This document shows positions 56,147 to 64,000 of a stretch of DNA of 64,000 nucleotides, piece after piece (the stretch's first letter is position 1; each line of letters begins with the position of its first letter). Location: the NCBI RefSeq assembly GCF_016862435.1, contig NZ_BOMY01000033.1, positions 431,907-495,906 of the forward strand. Reading direction: 5' to 3'. Origin of the DNA: Paractinoplanes tereljensis. GTDB lineage: Bacteria > Actinomycetota > Actinomycetes > Mycobacteriales > Micromonosporaceae. A model generated the notes under the pieces. It was not told where the DNA came from. It saw nothing but the letters and a program-made list of their open reading frames with translations, and ran no database searches. The position numbers and the translations under genes were made by a program.

Positions 56147-57145
56147 ATGGCGATGAAAGCGCTTTCAAAGGCGACGATCTACCAGGTGGCGCAGCTGGCG
56201 GGCGTCTCCATCGCCACCGTGTCGCGGGCACTGCGCGACTCCGACCTGGTCACCGCGCAGACCCGGGAACGGGTGCAGGCGGCGGCCCGGCAGTTGAACT
56301 TCACCCCGAGCCGGCTGGGCCGCTCGCTGGCTGAGGGCCGGCACGCGGCGAACGGGATCGTCTTCCCGGATCTGGTCGGCCCGTACTACGCCGAGGTGAT
56401 CCTCGGCTACGAGGCGGCCGCCGCCGGGTTCGGTTCCAGTGTGCTGATCCTGGCCACCGGCGGCCGCGACGACGCCGAGGCGGCGGTGCGGGAGCTGGCC
56501 GGCCGGGTGGACGGCCTGACCGTGATGGGCCAGACCGTCCCGGACGAGGTCATCACGTCCCTGGCGGTGCCGGTGGTGGCGCTGGCCCGCGACCCGGTGC
56601 CCGGCGTGGACACCGTCCGCGCCCGGAACGCCCGCACCGCGAAGAACCTGGTCGAGCATCTGCTCGAGCACGGTCACCGCCGGTTCACGTTCGTCGGTGA
56701 CCCGGACATCGCCCCCGACGTACGGGGCCGCTGGGACGGCGTACGCCAGGCCTTGTCCCAACAGCAGGAGCCTCCCCACCTCGTACGCACACCGGGTCTT
56801 GATCTTGAAGCTGGTGAGCAGGCGGCGTTGCAGCCAGGCCGGGCCGTGGTGTGCGCGAACGACGAAATCGCGCTGGGTGTGCTGCTGGCGGCCGAGAAGG
56901 CCGGGTTGCGGGTTCCCGAGGATCTGGCCGTGACCGGCTGGGATGACCTCCTCGCCGCCCGGTTCGCCGGGTTGACGACGGTGCGGCAGCCGATGCGGGA
57001 GCTCGGCGCGACCGCCGCGCGCTGGTTGCACCGGCGCATCACCGAAGACACCGACGTGCCCGCCGCCCCCCGGCGGCGGGTGCTTGCGACGCAGCTGGTC
57101 GTCCGGCGCAGCTGCGGCATCCACTCCCCGGAGGTTCACCGATGA
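56147..57145 (+). CDS. LacI-family transcriptional regulator of the glycan locus
   Basis: A 332-aa LacI/GalR repressor. HTH: SKATIYQVAQLAGVSIATVS, then RALRDSDLVTAQTRERVQAAARQLNFTPS (residues about 7-55). The periplasmic-binding-like sugar domain follows (GIVFPDLVGPYYAEVILGYE, VEHLLEHGHRRFTFVGDP, VVCANDEIALGVLLAAEKAGLRVPEDLAVTGWDD). A palindrome TGAAAGC-GCTTTCA lies over codons 3-7, and the ATGs at 56147 and 56153 both precede or touch it, so the gene is very probably autoregulated. It overlaps the binding-protein gene by 4 bp; the sugar is presumably a product of the locus hydrolases. Confidence 0.9.
   Translation: MAMKALSKATIYQVAQLAGVSIATVSRALRDSDLVTAQTRERVQAAARQLNFTPSRLGRSLAEGRHAANGIVFPDLVGPYYAEVILGYEAAAAGFGSSVLILATGGRDDAEAAVRELAGRVDGLTVMGQTVPDEVITSLAVPVVALARDPVPGVDTVRARNARTAKNLVEHLLEHGHRRFTFVGDPDIAPDVRGRWDGVRQALSQQQEPPHLVRTPGLDLEAGEQAALQPGRAVVCANDEIALGVLLAAEKAGLRVPEDLAVTGWDDLLAARFAGLTTVRQPMRELGATAARWLHRRITEDTDVPAAPRRRVLATQLVVRRSCGIHSPEVHR
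56154..56167. promoter_or_regulatory. LacI-type operator over the repressor start
   Basis: TGAAAGCGCTTTCA is a perfect 14-bp palindrome with the central CG typical of LacI/GalR operators. It overlaps the first codons of the LacI gene. It is the obvious binding site for autorepression and control of the whole sugar locus. Confidence 0.75.
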
Positions 57146-58410
57146 ACCATCGATCTTTCGTCGCCGTCGCCGCGTCCGCGGCGCTGGCGCTGAGCGTCGC
57201 GGCCGGCTGCGGCCGCGGCTCGAGTGCGGACACCGAGACCGCGAAGGCGGTCAGCGAGGGTAAGGCCAGCGGGGACATCACCGTCTGGGCGATGGGTACC
57301 GAAGGTGAGAAGCTCGCGGAGTTCGCGAAGGCGTTCACCGCCGAGAACCCGGACGCGAAGGTGTCCGTGACGGCGGTGCCGTGGGATGCGGCGCATCAGA
57401 AGATCGCCAGTGCGATCGCGGCGAAGCAGACCCCGGACGTGTCGATGATCGGCACGACGATGCAGGGTGAGTTCGCGAAGACCGGCGCCCTGGACCCGAC
57501 CCCGACCGACCTGATCGGCAAGGACGCGTTCTTCCCGGGTGCGTGGGACACCACCGTGGTGGACGGCACGTCGTTCGGGGTGCCCTGGTATGTGGAGACC
57601 CGCGGCATCTACTACCGCACGGATCTGGCCGCGAAGGCGGGTTTCCCGGACGGTCCGAAGACGTGGGACGACCTGACCGCGATGGCGGCGGCCATGCAGT
57701 CGAAGGCCGGCGCGAAGTGGGGCCTGAACGTTCAGCCGGGCAAGACGGGCAGCTGGCAGTCGGTGCTGCCGTTCGCCTGGTCCAACGGCGCGGAGATCTC
57801 CGCCGACGGCAAGTACACGTTCGACACCCCGGCCATGACGGAGGCGCTGACCTACTACCAGTCGTTCTTCACGAAGAAGCTGGCGCCGGACAATCTGCCG
57901 CAGGGTGCTCTGGAGCCGGCGTTCGTGAAGGGGGAGATCGGCGCGTTCATGTCCGGGCCCTGGCACGTGGGCATCCTGAACGAGGCCGGCGGCAAGGACT
58001 TCGCCGCCAAGTATTCGGTGGTGGGGATGCCGGCCGGGAAGTCGTCGACGTCGTTCATCGGCGGCAGCAACATCGCGGTGTTCAAGGACGCGAGGAACCG
58101 GGACGCGGCGTGGAAGTTCCTGGCCTGGCTGTCCAAGCCGGAGGTGCAGGTGAAGTGGTATCAGACCGCCACCGACCTGCCGGCGGTGCAGAAGGCCTGG
58201 GACGATCCGGCGCTGTCCGGCGACAAGCTCCTGCAGGTCTTCGGTACGCAGTTGAAGTCGGCCAAGGCCCCGCCGGCGTTCCCGACGTGGGAGCAGGTGG
58301 CGGCGGTGTTCGACACCGAGGTGGAGAAGGTGTGTGTCGGCGGCGAGGACCCGGCGGCCGCGCTCAAGAGCGTGCAGCAGCAGGCCGACGCGATCGGGAC
58401 CGGGGCCTGA
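57142..58410 (+). CDS. ABC sugar transporter solute-binding lipoprotein
   Basis: A 422-aa exported lipoprotein: signal SFVAVAASAALALSVAAGCG with lipobox VAAGC (Cys near 23). The mature part is a family-1 extracellular binding protein: ITVWAMGTEGEKLAEFAKAFTAENPDAKVSV, AIAAKQTPDVSMIGTTMQGEFAKTGAL, MSGPWHVGILNEAGG, WKFLAWLSKPEVQVKW. It captures an oligosaccharide and delivers it to the two permeases that follow. ATGA overlap with the LacI gene. No ATPase is encoded in the locus, so an MsiK-type shared ATPase is expected elsewhere. Confidence 0.92.
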   Translation: MNHRSFVAVAASAALALSVAAGCGRGSSADTETAKAVSEGKASGDITVWAMGTEGEKLAEFAKAFTAENPDAKVSVTAVPWDAAHQKIASAIAAKQTPDVSMIGTTMQGEFAKTGALDPTPTDLIGKDAFFPGAWDTTVVDGTSFGVPWYVETRGIYYRTDLAAKAGFPDGPKTWDDLTAMAAAMQSKAGAKWGLNVQPGKTGSWQSVLPFAWSNGAEISADGKYTFDTPAMTEALTYYQSFFTKKLAPDNLPQGALEPAFVKGEIGAFMSGPWHVGILNEAGGKDFAAKYSVVGMPAGKSSTSFIGGSNIAVFKDARNRDAAWKFLAWLSKPEVQVKWYQTATDLPAVQKAWDDPALSGDKLLQVFGTQLKSAKAPPAFPTWEQVAAVFDTEVEKVCVGGEDPAAALKSVQQQADAIGTGA

Positions 58411-58411
58411 G

Positions 58412-59308
58412 GTGGCGACGGTGCCGCGGTGGCGGCGGGCACTGACCGGCTGGTCGTTCGCGGCGCCGTTCACCGTGCTGTTCCTGGTGTTCGCCCTGCT
58501 GCCGGTGGTGGCGTCGCTGGTCATGTCGGTGACCGACCTGCGGGCCACCGACCTGCGGCATCCCCTGGCGGTGAACTTCGTCGGCCTGGGCAACTACACC
58601 CGGCTGTTCGAGGACGCCCTGTTCCGGCGGGCGGCGGTCAACACCCTGGTGTTCGTGGTGATCGGGGTGCCGCTGACCATCGTGCTCGCGATGGCCGCCG
58701 CGAACGGCCTCAACTCCGGGCTGATCCGGTTCCGGGCGCTGTTCCGGGTCGGGTTCTACCTGCCGGTGGTGACCAGCATTGTGGCGATCGCGGTGGTGTG
58801 GCGGTTCCTGCTCGACCCGGACGCCGGGATCGTCAACAGCCTGCTCGGCGCGGTCGGCATCGACGGCCCGGCCTGGCTGCAGGACTCCCGCACCTCGCTG
58901 GGGTCGATCATCGCGATGGCGGCGTGGCGGAACTTCGGCTCGCTGATGGTGATCTTCCTGGCCGCATTGCAGAGCATCCCCGTCGACCTGTACGAGGCGG
59001 CCACCCTGGACGGGGCGGGGCGGTGGCAGCAGTTGCGGCGGATCACGCTGCCGCTGATGCGGCCGGCGTTGCTGTTCGGGGCGGTCATCACCGGCATCGG
59101 CTACCTGCAGCTGTTCGAGGAACCCCTCGTCATGACCCAGGGCGGGCCGCTGTCGTCGACGCTGTCGATGTCGTACCACATCTACAACCAGTTCGGTTTC
59201 GGTAACTACGGTTACGCGGCCGCCGCCTCCTATGTGCTGTTCGTGGCCATCGTGGCGTTGTCGGCGTTGCAGTTCCGGCTGTTGGGGGCCCGCGATGGCA
59301 CGTCGTGA
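58412..59308 (+). CDS. ABC sugar transporter permease 1 (MalF-like)
   Basis: A 298-aa inner-membrane permease with six helices. N-terminus WSFAAPFTVLFLVFALLPVVASLVMSV. The ATPase-docking EAA loop is LYEAATLDGAGRWQQLRRITLPLMRP (EAA---G, near residues 195-220). It begins at GTG 58412, two bases after the binding-protein stop, and overlaps the second permease by 14 bp. It forms the channel with permease 2. Confidence 0.92.
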   Translation: MATVPRWRRALTGWSFAAPFTVLFLVFALLPVVASLVMSVTDLRATDLRHPLAVNFVGLGNYTRLFEDALFRRAAVNTLVFVVIGVPLTIVLAMAAANGLNSGLIRFRALFRVGFYLPVVTSIVAIAVVWRFLLDPDAGIVNSLLGAVGIDGPAWLQDSRTSLGSIIAMAAWRNFGSLMVIFLAALQSIPVDLYEAATLDGAGRWQQLRRITLPLMRPALLFGAVITGIGYLQLFEEPLVMTQGGPLSSTLSMSYHIYNQFGFGNYGYAAAASYVLFVAIVALSALQFRLLGARDGTS

Positions 59309-60119
59309 TCTGGTCGCGCGAATCGTCCTTTACGCCGTTCTGCTGGCGGCCCTGGTCGTGGTGGTCGGGCCGTTCCTGTGGATGCTCGTGTCGTCGTTCA
59401 AGACCGAGGGGGAGATCCGGTCGGCGCCCACCGGGTGGCCGTCGCACTGGACGTTCACCAACTATCGGGACCTGTTCTCCCGGCTGAACTTCCCGCAGTA
59501 CTTCGCCAACTCGGCGATCGTCGCCCTGCTGGTCACCGCCGGGAACCTGCTGTTCTGCTCGCTGATCGGCTACGCCCTGGCCAAGTTGAACTTCCCCGGG
59601 CGTAAGGCGCTGTTCCTGACCGTGCTGGGGATGCTGATGGTGCCCGGGATGGTGACGTTCGTGCCGCAGTTCGTGCTGATCAGCAACATGGGGCTGGCCA
59701 ACTCGTACGCCGGCCTGGTCCTGCCTTTTCTTGCCGGTCCTTTCGGGGTTTTCCTGATGCGGCAGTTCCTTCTCGCCATTCCGGACGACCTGATCGAGGC
59801 GGCCCGGGTCGACGGCGCCGGCGAGTGGCGGATCTTCTGGCGGATCGTGCTGCCGTTGTGCCGGCCCGCCCTGGCCACGCTGGGCATCCTGACGTTCCTG
59901 GCGTCGTGGAACAACTTCCTGTGGCCCCTCGTCGTGGCCACCACCGACGACAAGTACACGCTGCCGGTCGCTCTCGCGCTCTACAGCATCGGGCAGAACC
60001 GCATCTACTTCGGCCTGCTGCTGGCCGGGGCGGTCGTGGTGGTCCTGCCGGTCCTGATCGTCTTCCTGGTGCTGCAGAAGCATTTCCTGCGCGGCATCGC
60101 GACCACCGGATTGAAGTGA
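59295..60119 (+). CDS. ABC sugar transporter permease 2 (MalG-like)
   Basis: A 274-aa inner-membrane permease with six helices. N-terminus LYAVLLAALVVVVGPFLWMLVSSFKTEGEI. EAA loop: LIEAARVDGAGEWRIFWRIVLPLCRPALAT (near residues 177-205). The C-terminal FLVLQKHFLRGIATTGLK is the hallmark ending of CUT1-family permeases. Partner of the MalF-like permease. The glycoside hydrolase gene starts 10 bp downstream with GGCAG before its ATG, so the operon continues. Confidence 0.92.
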   Translation: MARRDLVARIVLYAVLLAALVVVVGPFLWMLVSSFKTEGEIRSAPTGWPSHWTFTNYRDLFSRLNFPQYFANSAIVALLVTAGNLLFCSLIGYALAKLNFPGRKALFLTVLGMLMVPGMVTFVPQFVLISNMGLANSYAGLVLPFLAGPFGVFLMRQFLLAIPDDLIEAARVDGAGEWRIFWRIVLPLCRPALATLGILTFLASWNNFLWPLVVATTDDKYTLPVALALYSIGQNRIYFGLLLAGAVVVVLPVLIVFLVLQKHFLRGIATTGLK

Positions 60120-60129
60120 GGCAGTTCTG

Positions 60130-61641
60130 ATGAGACGTCTCCTGGTTGTCCTGCTGCTGCTCGCCGGCTCCACCGCGGCGGCCTCCCCCGACCCGCTGAA
60201 GGGCTATGCCCGGGATACGTGGCGTTCCCTGGTAGCGATGACCTCCCCGGCTACCGGCCTGGTTGCCGATAACATTTCGGGCGATTTGTCGGTGCCGTCG
60301 ACCTACACCTCACCGACGAACATCGGTGGCTACATGTGGTCGGCCGTGGTGGCCCGCTCGCTGGGGATCATCTCGCCGCGGGAGGCCACCGCCCGGATCT
60401 CCCGGACCCTCGACACGCTCGGGGGGCTGCGCCATCACGACACATCGGGCATGTACTACAACTGGTACGACCCGCGCACCGGGGCGGTCGTGCTGACCTG
60501 GCCCGAGGACGGGTCGACGGTCACGCCGTTCCTGTCGTCGGTGGACAACGGCTGGCTCGCGGCCGGCCTGCGGGTCGTGGCCGGCGCCGAGCCGTCGCTT
60601 CGCGCGACGGCGTACCGGATCCTGGCCTCGATGAACTTCGGCTTCTTCTTCAACCCGGCCGCCACCACCCCGATCGGCACCCGTGGCCTGATCCGGGGTG
60701 GTTTCTGGGATACGCAGCCGCCGGGTTGCTCTGTTCCTTCCTTGCCGCAGGGCGTCTGGTTCACCTGCAACCACTACGACATCACCGTGACCGAGCCGCG
60801 GATCGCCACCTACCTGGGCATCGGCGCCGGCCAGATCCCCGCCACCGCCTACTTCGACACGATGCGCACCCTGCCCGACAGCTGCGACTACGCCTGGCAG
60901 GAGATGCAGCCGCAGGGCTTCACGACCACGCACTTGGGCCGTTCCGTCTACGAGGGCTCGTACCGCTACCGGGGCATCACGTTCGTGCCGAGCTGGGGCG
61001 GCGACATGTTCGAGGCCCTCATGCCCGACCTGTTCGTCCCCGAGGAGAAGTGGGGCCCGAACAGCTGGGGCCGCAACCATCCGGCGACGGTGGCCGCACA
61101 GATCGAGCACGGACTTTCCGACGCCCGCTACGGCTATTGGGGCTTCTCCCCCGCGTCGAACCCGTTCGGCGGATACGCCGCCTACGGCGTCGACGCGATG
61201 GGCATGGACACCGACGGCTACCCGTCCGATGTGCAGGGCGGCAAATACGACGCCGGCTTCGGCACCTGCCGCCCCCCGGGCCCGGATGCGGTCTACGGCG
61301 ACGGCGTGATCACCCCGCACGCCACGTTCCTGGCCCTGCCCTACGCGAAAAAAGCCGCGGTCAAAAACCTGGCCAACATCAAGAACAACCTGCACGCGTA
61401 CGGCCCGGGAGGCTTCTACGACGCCGTGGCGACGAGATCCGGCACTTTAGCCGAGCGTTACCTGTCCCTGGACCAGGCCATGATCATGGGCGCGCTGGGT
61501 AACGCCCTGGCCGACGACGTGCTGCGCCGAGCCTTCGTCACCCCCCAGTTCGAACGGGCGGTGCGCCCGTTGCTGGCCCAGGAGACGTTCAACGTCCCCG
61601 CCGGGCAGAAGCTGCCGCAGCTGGCCGGTGGTCGCCCGTGA
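60130..61641 (+). CDS. Secreted glycoamylase-like hydrolase (GH144-like)
   Basis: A 503-aa exported protein: signal RRLLVVLLLLAGSTAAASP (cleavage near residue 19). The mature (alpha/alpha)6-barrel glycoamylase-like domain contains YMWSAVVARSLGIISPREATARISRTLDTL, YYNWYDPRTGAVVLTWPEDGSTVTPFLSSVDNGWLAAGLR, RGGFWDTQPPGCS, HYDITVTEPRIATYLGIGAGQIP, FVPSWGGDMFEALMPDLFVPEEKWG and GYWGFSPASNPFGGY, as in the family that includes GH144 endo-beta-1,2-glucanases. Activity on a beta-glucan is likely but not certain. Products would be taken up by the adjacent transporter. It overlaps the GH39-like gene start (GTGA). Confidence 0.82.
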   Translation: MRRLLVVLLLLAGSTAAASPDPLKGYARDTWRSLVAMTSPATGLVADNISGDLSVPSTYTSPTNIGGYMWSAVVARSLGIISPREATARISRTLDTLGGLRHHDTSGMYYNWYDPRTGAVVLTWPEDGSTVTPFLSSVDNGWLAAGLRVVAGAEPSLRATAYRILASMNFGFFFNPAATTPIGTRGLIRGGFWDTQPPGCSVPSLPQGVWFTCNHYDITVTEPRIATYLGIGAGQIPATAYFDTMRTLPDSCDYAWQEMQPQGFTTTHLGRSVYEGSYRYRGITFVPSWGGDMFEALMPDLFVPEEKWGPNSWGRNHPATVAAQIEHGLSDARYGYWGFSPASNPFGGYAAYGVDAMGMDTDGYPSDVQGGKYDAGFGTCRPPGPDAVYGDGVITPHATFLALPYAKKAAVKNLANIKNNLHAYGPGGFYDAVATRSGTLAERYLSLDQAMIMGALGNALADDVLRRAFVTPQFERAVRPLLAQETFNVPAGQKLPQLAGGRP

Positions 61642-64000
61642 CGATCGAGGAGCAGGCCCGAACCCAGTGGGCGGCCCTGATGGGCGGCGGCGGAGCCCAG
61701 GACCGCACCGCCGGCGCCCCCGTACACGCCGACCTGCCGGCCCCGAGTGGCGTCACGGCCGTGCAGGGCCGGGGCCAGGTGACCATCGCCTGGGATTTGG
61801 TGCCCGGCGCCATCGGCTACGCGGTGCACCGAGCCGACACCCCGTCCGGCCCGTTCGCCGTGGTCGACCACGGCGGCGGCGACGTCCTGGCCGTCCCGCA
61901 CGGCCCCTACGCGGACACCACCGCCGGCCGAGGGGGTTGGTACGCGATAGCCGCCCTGCAGACGGTGAACGCGATAGGCCCGCTGTCCGAGCCGGTCCCG
62001 GTAACGTCCCATCCCGCGCTCGACGTGGAGGGCACCGCCCTGGGCACCCGTCGTCCACCCGCCGCCGCAAGCCTCACCCACGACCCGGGGGACGCTCTCC
62101 ACGCCTCCGGTCCCGGCGCGAATCCCACGCCGGACGGGTCGCCGGGCTCCGGTTCGTCGCCGGCCCGGTTCGCGCAGGACATGCCACCCGAAGCCGATTC
62201 GTTCGCCGTCGAGATCGCGGCCCTGGGTTCCCGGCACGCGCCCAGCGGCCCCCGCCTGACCCCAGCCGCCATCGCGTCCGCCGGCCCCGCCGCGTCCCCG
62301 ACGTCCCCGCCGCCGGCCGCATCCGCGTTGGCAGCTTCGACCGTGTCTGCGGAGGCCACATCACCCGCCGCGTCCCCGGAGACCGCAGCGTCGGCTCCGT
62401 CGACGGTGTCCACCCCTTCCACGGAGACCGCGACACCCGCCCTTTCCACGGAGACCGCGACACCCGCCCTTTCCACGCAGACCGCGGCACCCGCCCTTTC
62501 CACGGTGTTCGCGGAGGCCGCAGGACAGGCCGCAGGACAGGCCGCAGGACAGGCCGCGTCCGCGGTGGTCTCGGCGGGTGCCGCGACCGCCGCGGACGCG
62601 GCGCCGAGCGTGACCGTGGCCCTTGGTGGTCAGGCGACGCCGCTGCATCGGGTGTGGCAGGAGATGGTCGGCTCCGAACACCTCAGCCACCTGCTGGAGA
62701 CCGACGAGACCAGCGGCCGCCCGATCGGCGCGGAGCTGCGCGAGGCCCTGCGCCGGGTGCACGACGAGCTGGGCGTCCGGTCGGTGCGGGCGCACCACAT
62801 CCTCGGCGACGACCTGGGCGTCTACCGCGAGTCCGGCTACGACTTCAGCCGCCTCGACCAGGTCTACGACATCATCCGCGACCTGGGCATGGTGCCGGTG
62901 GTCGAACTCGGCTACATGCCGGCCGCCCTGGCCGCCGACCCGTCCCGCACCGTCTTCGCCTACCGGGCGATCATCTCCCCACCGTCCGACTGGTCCCGCT
63001 GGGCGGACCTGGTCCACGCCCTGACCGCCCACCTGGCCGACCGCTACGGCTTGGCGGAGCTGCGCGAGCGGTGGCGTTTCGAGGTCTGGAACGAACCGAA
63101 CCTGTCGGTCTTCTGGTCCGGCACCCCCGCCGAGTACTGGCGGCTTTACATCGAGGCCGCCCAGGCCATCAAATCGGTGGATCCGCACCTGCAGGTGGGC
63201 GGCCCGGCGACCGCCGCGGTCGGCTGGATAGACGACCAACTGCAGGTGGACGCCCCGGTCGACTTCCTGTCCACCCACGTCTACGGCACCGTCCCCCTGG
63301 ACCTGCGCCCGTGGGCAGCCGGCCGCCCGATCCTGTGGACCGAGTGGGGCGTAACTGCCACCCACGGAAGCAAGGTCAACGACAGCGTCTTCGCCGCCGC
63401 GTTCCTACTACGCGGCATGCACTCGGCCGCCGGCCGGATGGAGGCCTTGGCCCCATGGGTGGCGTCCGACCATTTCGAAGAGCTGGGCCGCCCGCAACGG
63501 CTGCTGCACGGCGGTTTCGGCCTGCTCACGGTAGGAAACCTGGCCAAACCGAAGTACTGGGCCCTGTGGCTGGCCCAACGCCTGGGCGACGCCGAACTCC
63601 CGACAACCCTGACCGGCGACGGCGCCGACAGCCTGGTCGAGGCGTGGGCGTCCCGCTACCTCGACGGAGGCCTAGGCGTCCTGCTGTGGAACAGCACCCT
63701 CGACCACAGCAAGGCCGACGCCCCCACCCCCGCCCCACCGCCTGCCGTCCACGCCGTTGACACGCCTCCCGACGCCTCCGCCAGCAGAACAACGTCGGAC
63801 ACCCCCGCCGACGGCGCGGCTTCCAGCGGCAGCGGCAGCGGCAGCGGCAGCGGCAGCGGCAGCGGCAGCGGCAGCGGCAGCGGCAGCGGAGCATCCAAGG
63901 TCCCCGCATCCGGCGCGGCATCCGGCGCGGCATCCGGCGCGGCATCCGGCGCGGCATCCGGCGCGGCATCCGGCGCGGCATCCGGCGCGGCATCCGGCAG
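61638..64000 (+). CDS. GH39-like beta-xylosidase family protein, truncated by window end
   Basis: At least 787 codons from GTG 61638; no stop before the window ends. Residues about 30-125 are a fibronectin-III-like domain (VTAVQGRGQVTIAWDLVPGA). About 126-333 is Ala/Pro/Thr/Ser-rich linker with tandem repeats. The GH39 domain is at about 334-690: LHRVWQEMVGSEHLSHLLET, VRAHHILGDDLGVYRESG, acid/base FEVWNEPNLSVFW (near 484) and nucleophile ILWTEWGVT (near 567). The tail is (Ser-Gly)11, then repeated Ala-Ser-Gly-Ala. No signal peptide is visible, so it may act on imported oligosaccharides. The substrate could be xylosides or other glycosides. Confidence 0.82.
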   Translation, partial: MTIEEQARTQWAALMGGGGAQDRTAGAPVHADLPAPSGVTAVQGRGQVTIAWDLVPGAIGYAVHRADTPSGPFAVVDHGGGDVLAVPHGPYADTTAGRGGWYAIAALQTVNAIGPLSEPVPVTSHPALDVEGTALGTRRPPAAASLTHDPGDALHASGPGANPTPDGSPGSGSSPARFAQDMPPEADSFAVEIAALGSRHAPSGPRLTPAAIASAGPAASPTSPPPAASALAASTVSAEATSPAASPETAASAPSTVSTPSTETATPALSTETATPALSTQTAAPALSTVFAEAAGQAAGQAAGQAASAVVSAGAATAADAAPSVTVALGGQATPLHRVWQEMVGSEHLSHLLETDETSGRPIGAELREALRRVHDELGVRSVRAHHILGDDLGVYRESGYDFSRLDQVYDIIRDLGMVPVVELGYMPAALAADPSRTVFAYRAIISPPSDWSRWADLVHALTAHLADRYGLAELRERWRFEVWNEPNLSVFWSGTPAEYWRLYIEAAQAIKSVDPHLQVGGPATAAVGWIDDQLQVDAPVDFLSTHVYGTVPLDLRPWAAGRPILWTEWGVTATHGSKVNDSVFAAAFLLRGMHSAAGRMEALAPWVASDHFEELGRPQRLLHGGFGLLTVGNLAKPKYWALWLAQRLGDAELPTTLTGDGADSLVEAWASRYLDGGLGVLLWNSTLDHSKADAPTPAPPPAVHAVDTPPDASASRTTSDTPADGAASSGSGSGSGSGSGSGSGSGSGSGASKVPASGAASGAASGAASGAASGAASGAASGAASG
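62417..62497 (+). repeat. 27-nt tandem repeat, three copies
   Basis: Three 27-nt units beginning TTCCACGGAGACCGCG (62417, 62444, 62471) encode repeats of STETATPAL-type sequence in the linker of the GH39-like protein. The third copy has two substitutions and a partial fourth follows. In-frame expansion only lengthens the linker. Confidence 0.8.
62517..62552 (+). repeat. 12-nt tandem repeat, three copies
   Basis: GCCGCAGGACAG is repeated three times without mismatch, encoding Ala-Ala-Gly-Gln in the GH39 linker. Recent in-frame slippage is likely. Confidence 0.8.
63825..63890 (+). repeat. 6-nt repeat, (AGCGGC)10 plus AGCGGA
   Basis: Eleven hexamer units encode (Ser-Gly)11 in the tail of the GH39-like protein. 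The tract is in frame with the gene and pure except for the last base. Confidence 0.9.
63906..63989 (+). repeat. 12-nt tandem repeat, seven copies, near the window end
   Basis: GCATCCGGCGCG occurs seven times exactly, followed by a diverging copy at the window end, encoding Ala-Ser-Gly-Ala units. The array may continue beyond the window. Confidence 0.9.

Noticed and set aside
61628..63760. 710-codon plus-strand ORF rich in Arg, Gly and Pro
   Set aside because: It is an alternative frame of the GH39-like gene. The frame from GTG 61638 contains the Fn3 and GH39 motifs with both catalytic Glu residues and is coupled to the upstream stop.
63526..63993. Minus-strand ORF with repeated MPRR and CRCR units
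   Set aside because: Antisense translation of the Ser-Gly and Ala-Ser-Gly-Ala DNA repeats; not a real protein.
63906..64000. Short regular repeats considered as a CRISPR array
   Set aside because: The 12-nt units are directly adjacent without spacers and are in frame with a coding sequence.

Overview
The window is high-GC actinobacterial chromosome. The gene content suggests Micromonosporaceae, most likely Actinoplanes or a close relative: a FliA/WhiG-type sigma factor, paired bacterial dynamins, many TANNNT(6-8 nt)ATG/GTG leaderless starts, and a chromosome-type dif site, which fits a circular replicon. The genus assignment is inference. No tRNA, rRNA, CRISPR array or insertion sequence was seen. 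Coding is dense, and no gene-free stretch exceeds about 300 bases.

Layout. 0-2 kb: end of a globin-like gene, then a short GntR regulator coupled to an Atg22-like MFS exporter. 2-9 kb: two dynamin-like GTPases plus an Asp/His-rich small protein in one overlapping operon, divergent from a large LuxR-type ATPase regulator and a small HTH partner. 9-17 kb: phosphotransferase-like kinase, membrane protein, FAD oxidoreductase, a divergent MFS/XRE pair with a shared palindrome, PlsC acyltransferase, small conserved proteins, a methyltransferase and a VOC protein. 17.3-19.6 kb (locus A): HTH protein, Clp N-domain protein, ABC ATPase and ABC-2 permease. 19.7-23.2 kb: CadD-like transporter, pentapeptide-DinB protein, a dif-like site, a membrane protein, and a Xer-type tyrosine recombinase whose start codon lies inside a second Xer-like palindrome.

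23-28 kb: Ohr/OhrR, GNAT, EEP nuclease family, heme-degrading-domain protein, epimerase and threonine dehydratase. 28-36 kb (locus B): orphan sigma factor, then a run reading leftward of Tet(M)-type ribosome protection factor, APH-family kinase, fused HTH-Clp_N regulator, ABC ATPase, ABC-2 permease, DesK-type kinase and NarL-type regulator. 36-49 kb: mixed metabolic genes, a lower-GC two-gene island (37.4-38.1 kb), a secreted metzincin, a GH114 lipoprotein, MFS and DoxX proteins, formaldehyde dehydrogenase and membrane proteins. 48.7-56 kb: endonuclease VII-like protein, a 34-bp palindrome, a GGDEF protein, XRE regulator, DapA-like and nitronate monooxygenase-like enzymes, and a TylF-type methyltransferase with a clear terminator. 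56-64 kb: a glycan locus with LacI regulator, solute-binding lipoprotein, two permeases, a secreted glycoamylase-like hydrolase and a GH39-like enzyme that runs off the end in a tandem-repeat tail.

The two most interesting signals are these. (1) Two HTH/Clp_N regulators, one split (17.4 kb) and one fused (33 kb), each sit with an ABC exporter. Both have two CAAC-GTTG palindromes 29 bp apart in a leaderless promoter of identical geometry (-35, 18 bp, -10, 7 nt, ATG). This suggests a ClpC2-like sense-and-export module. (2) A dif-like site at 21.0 kb lies 1.2 kb from a Xer-family recombinase that carries its own dif-architecture site over its start codon, which suggests that the window contains the replication terminus.
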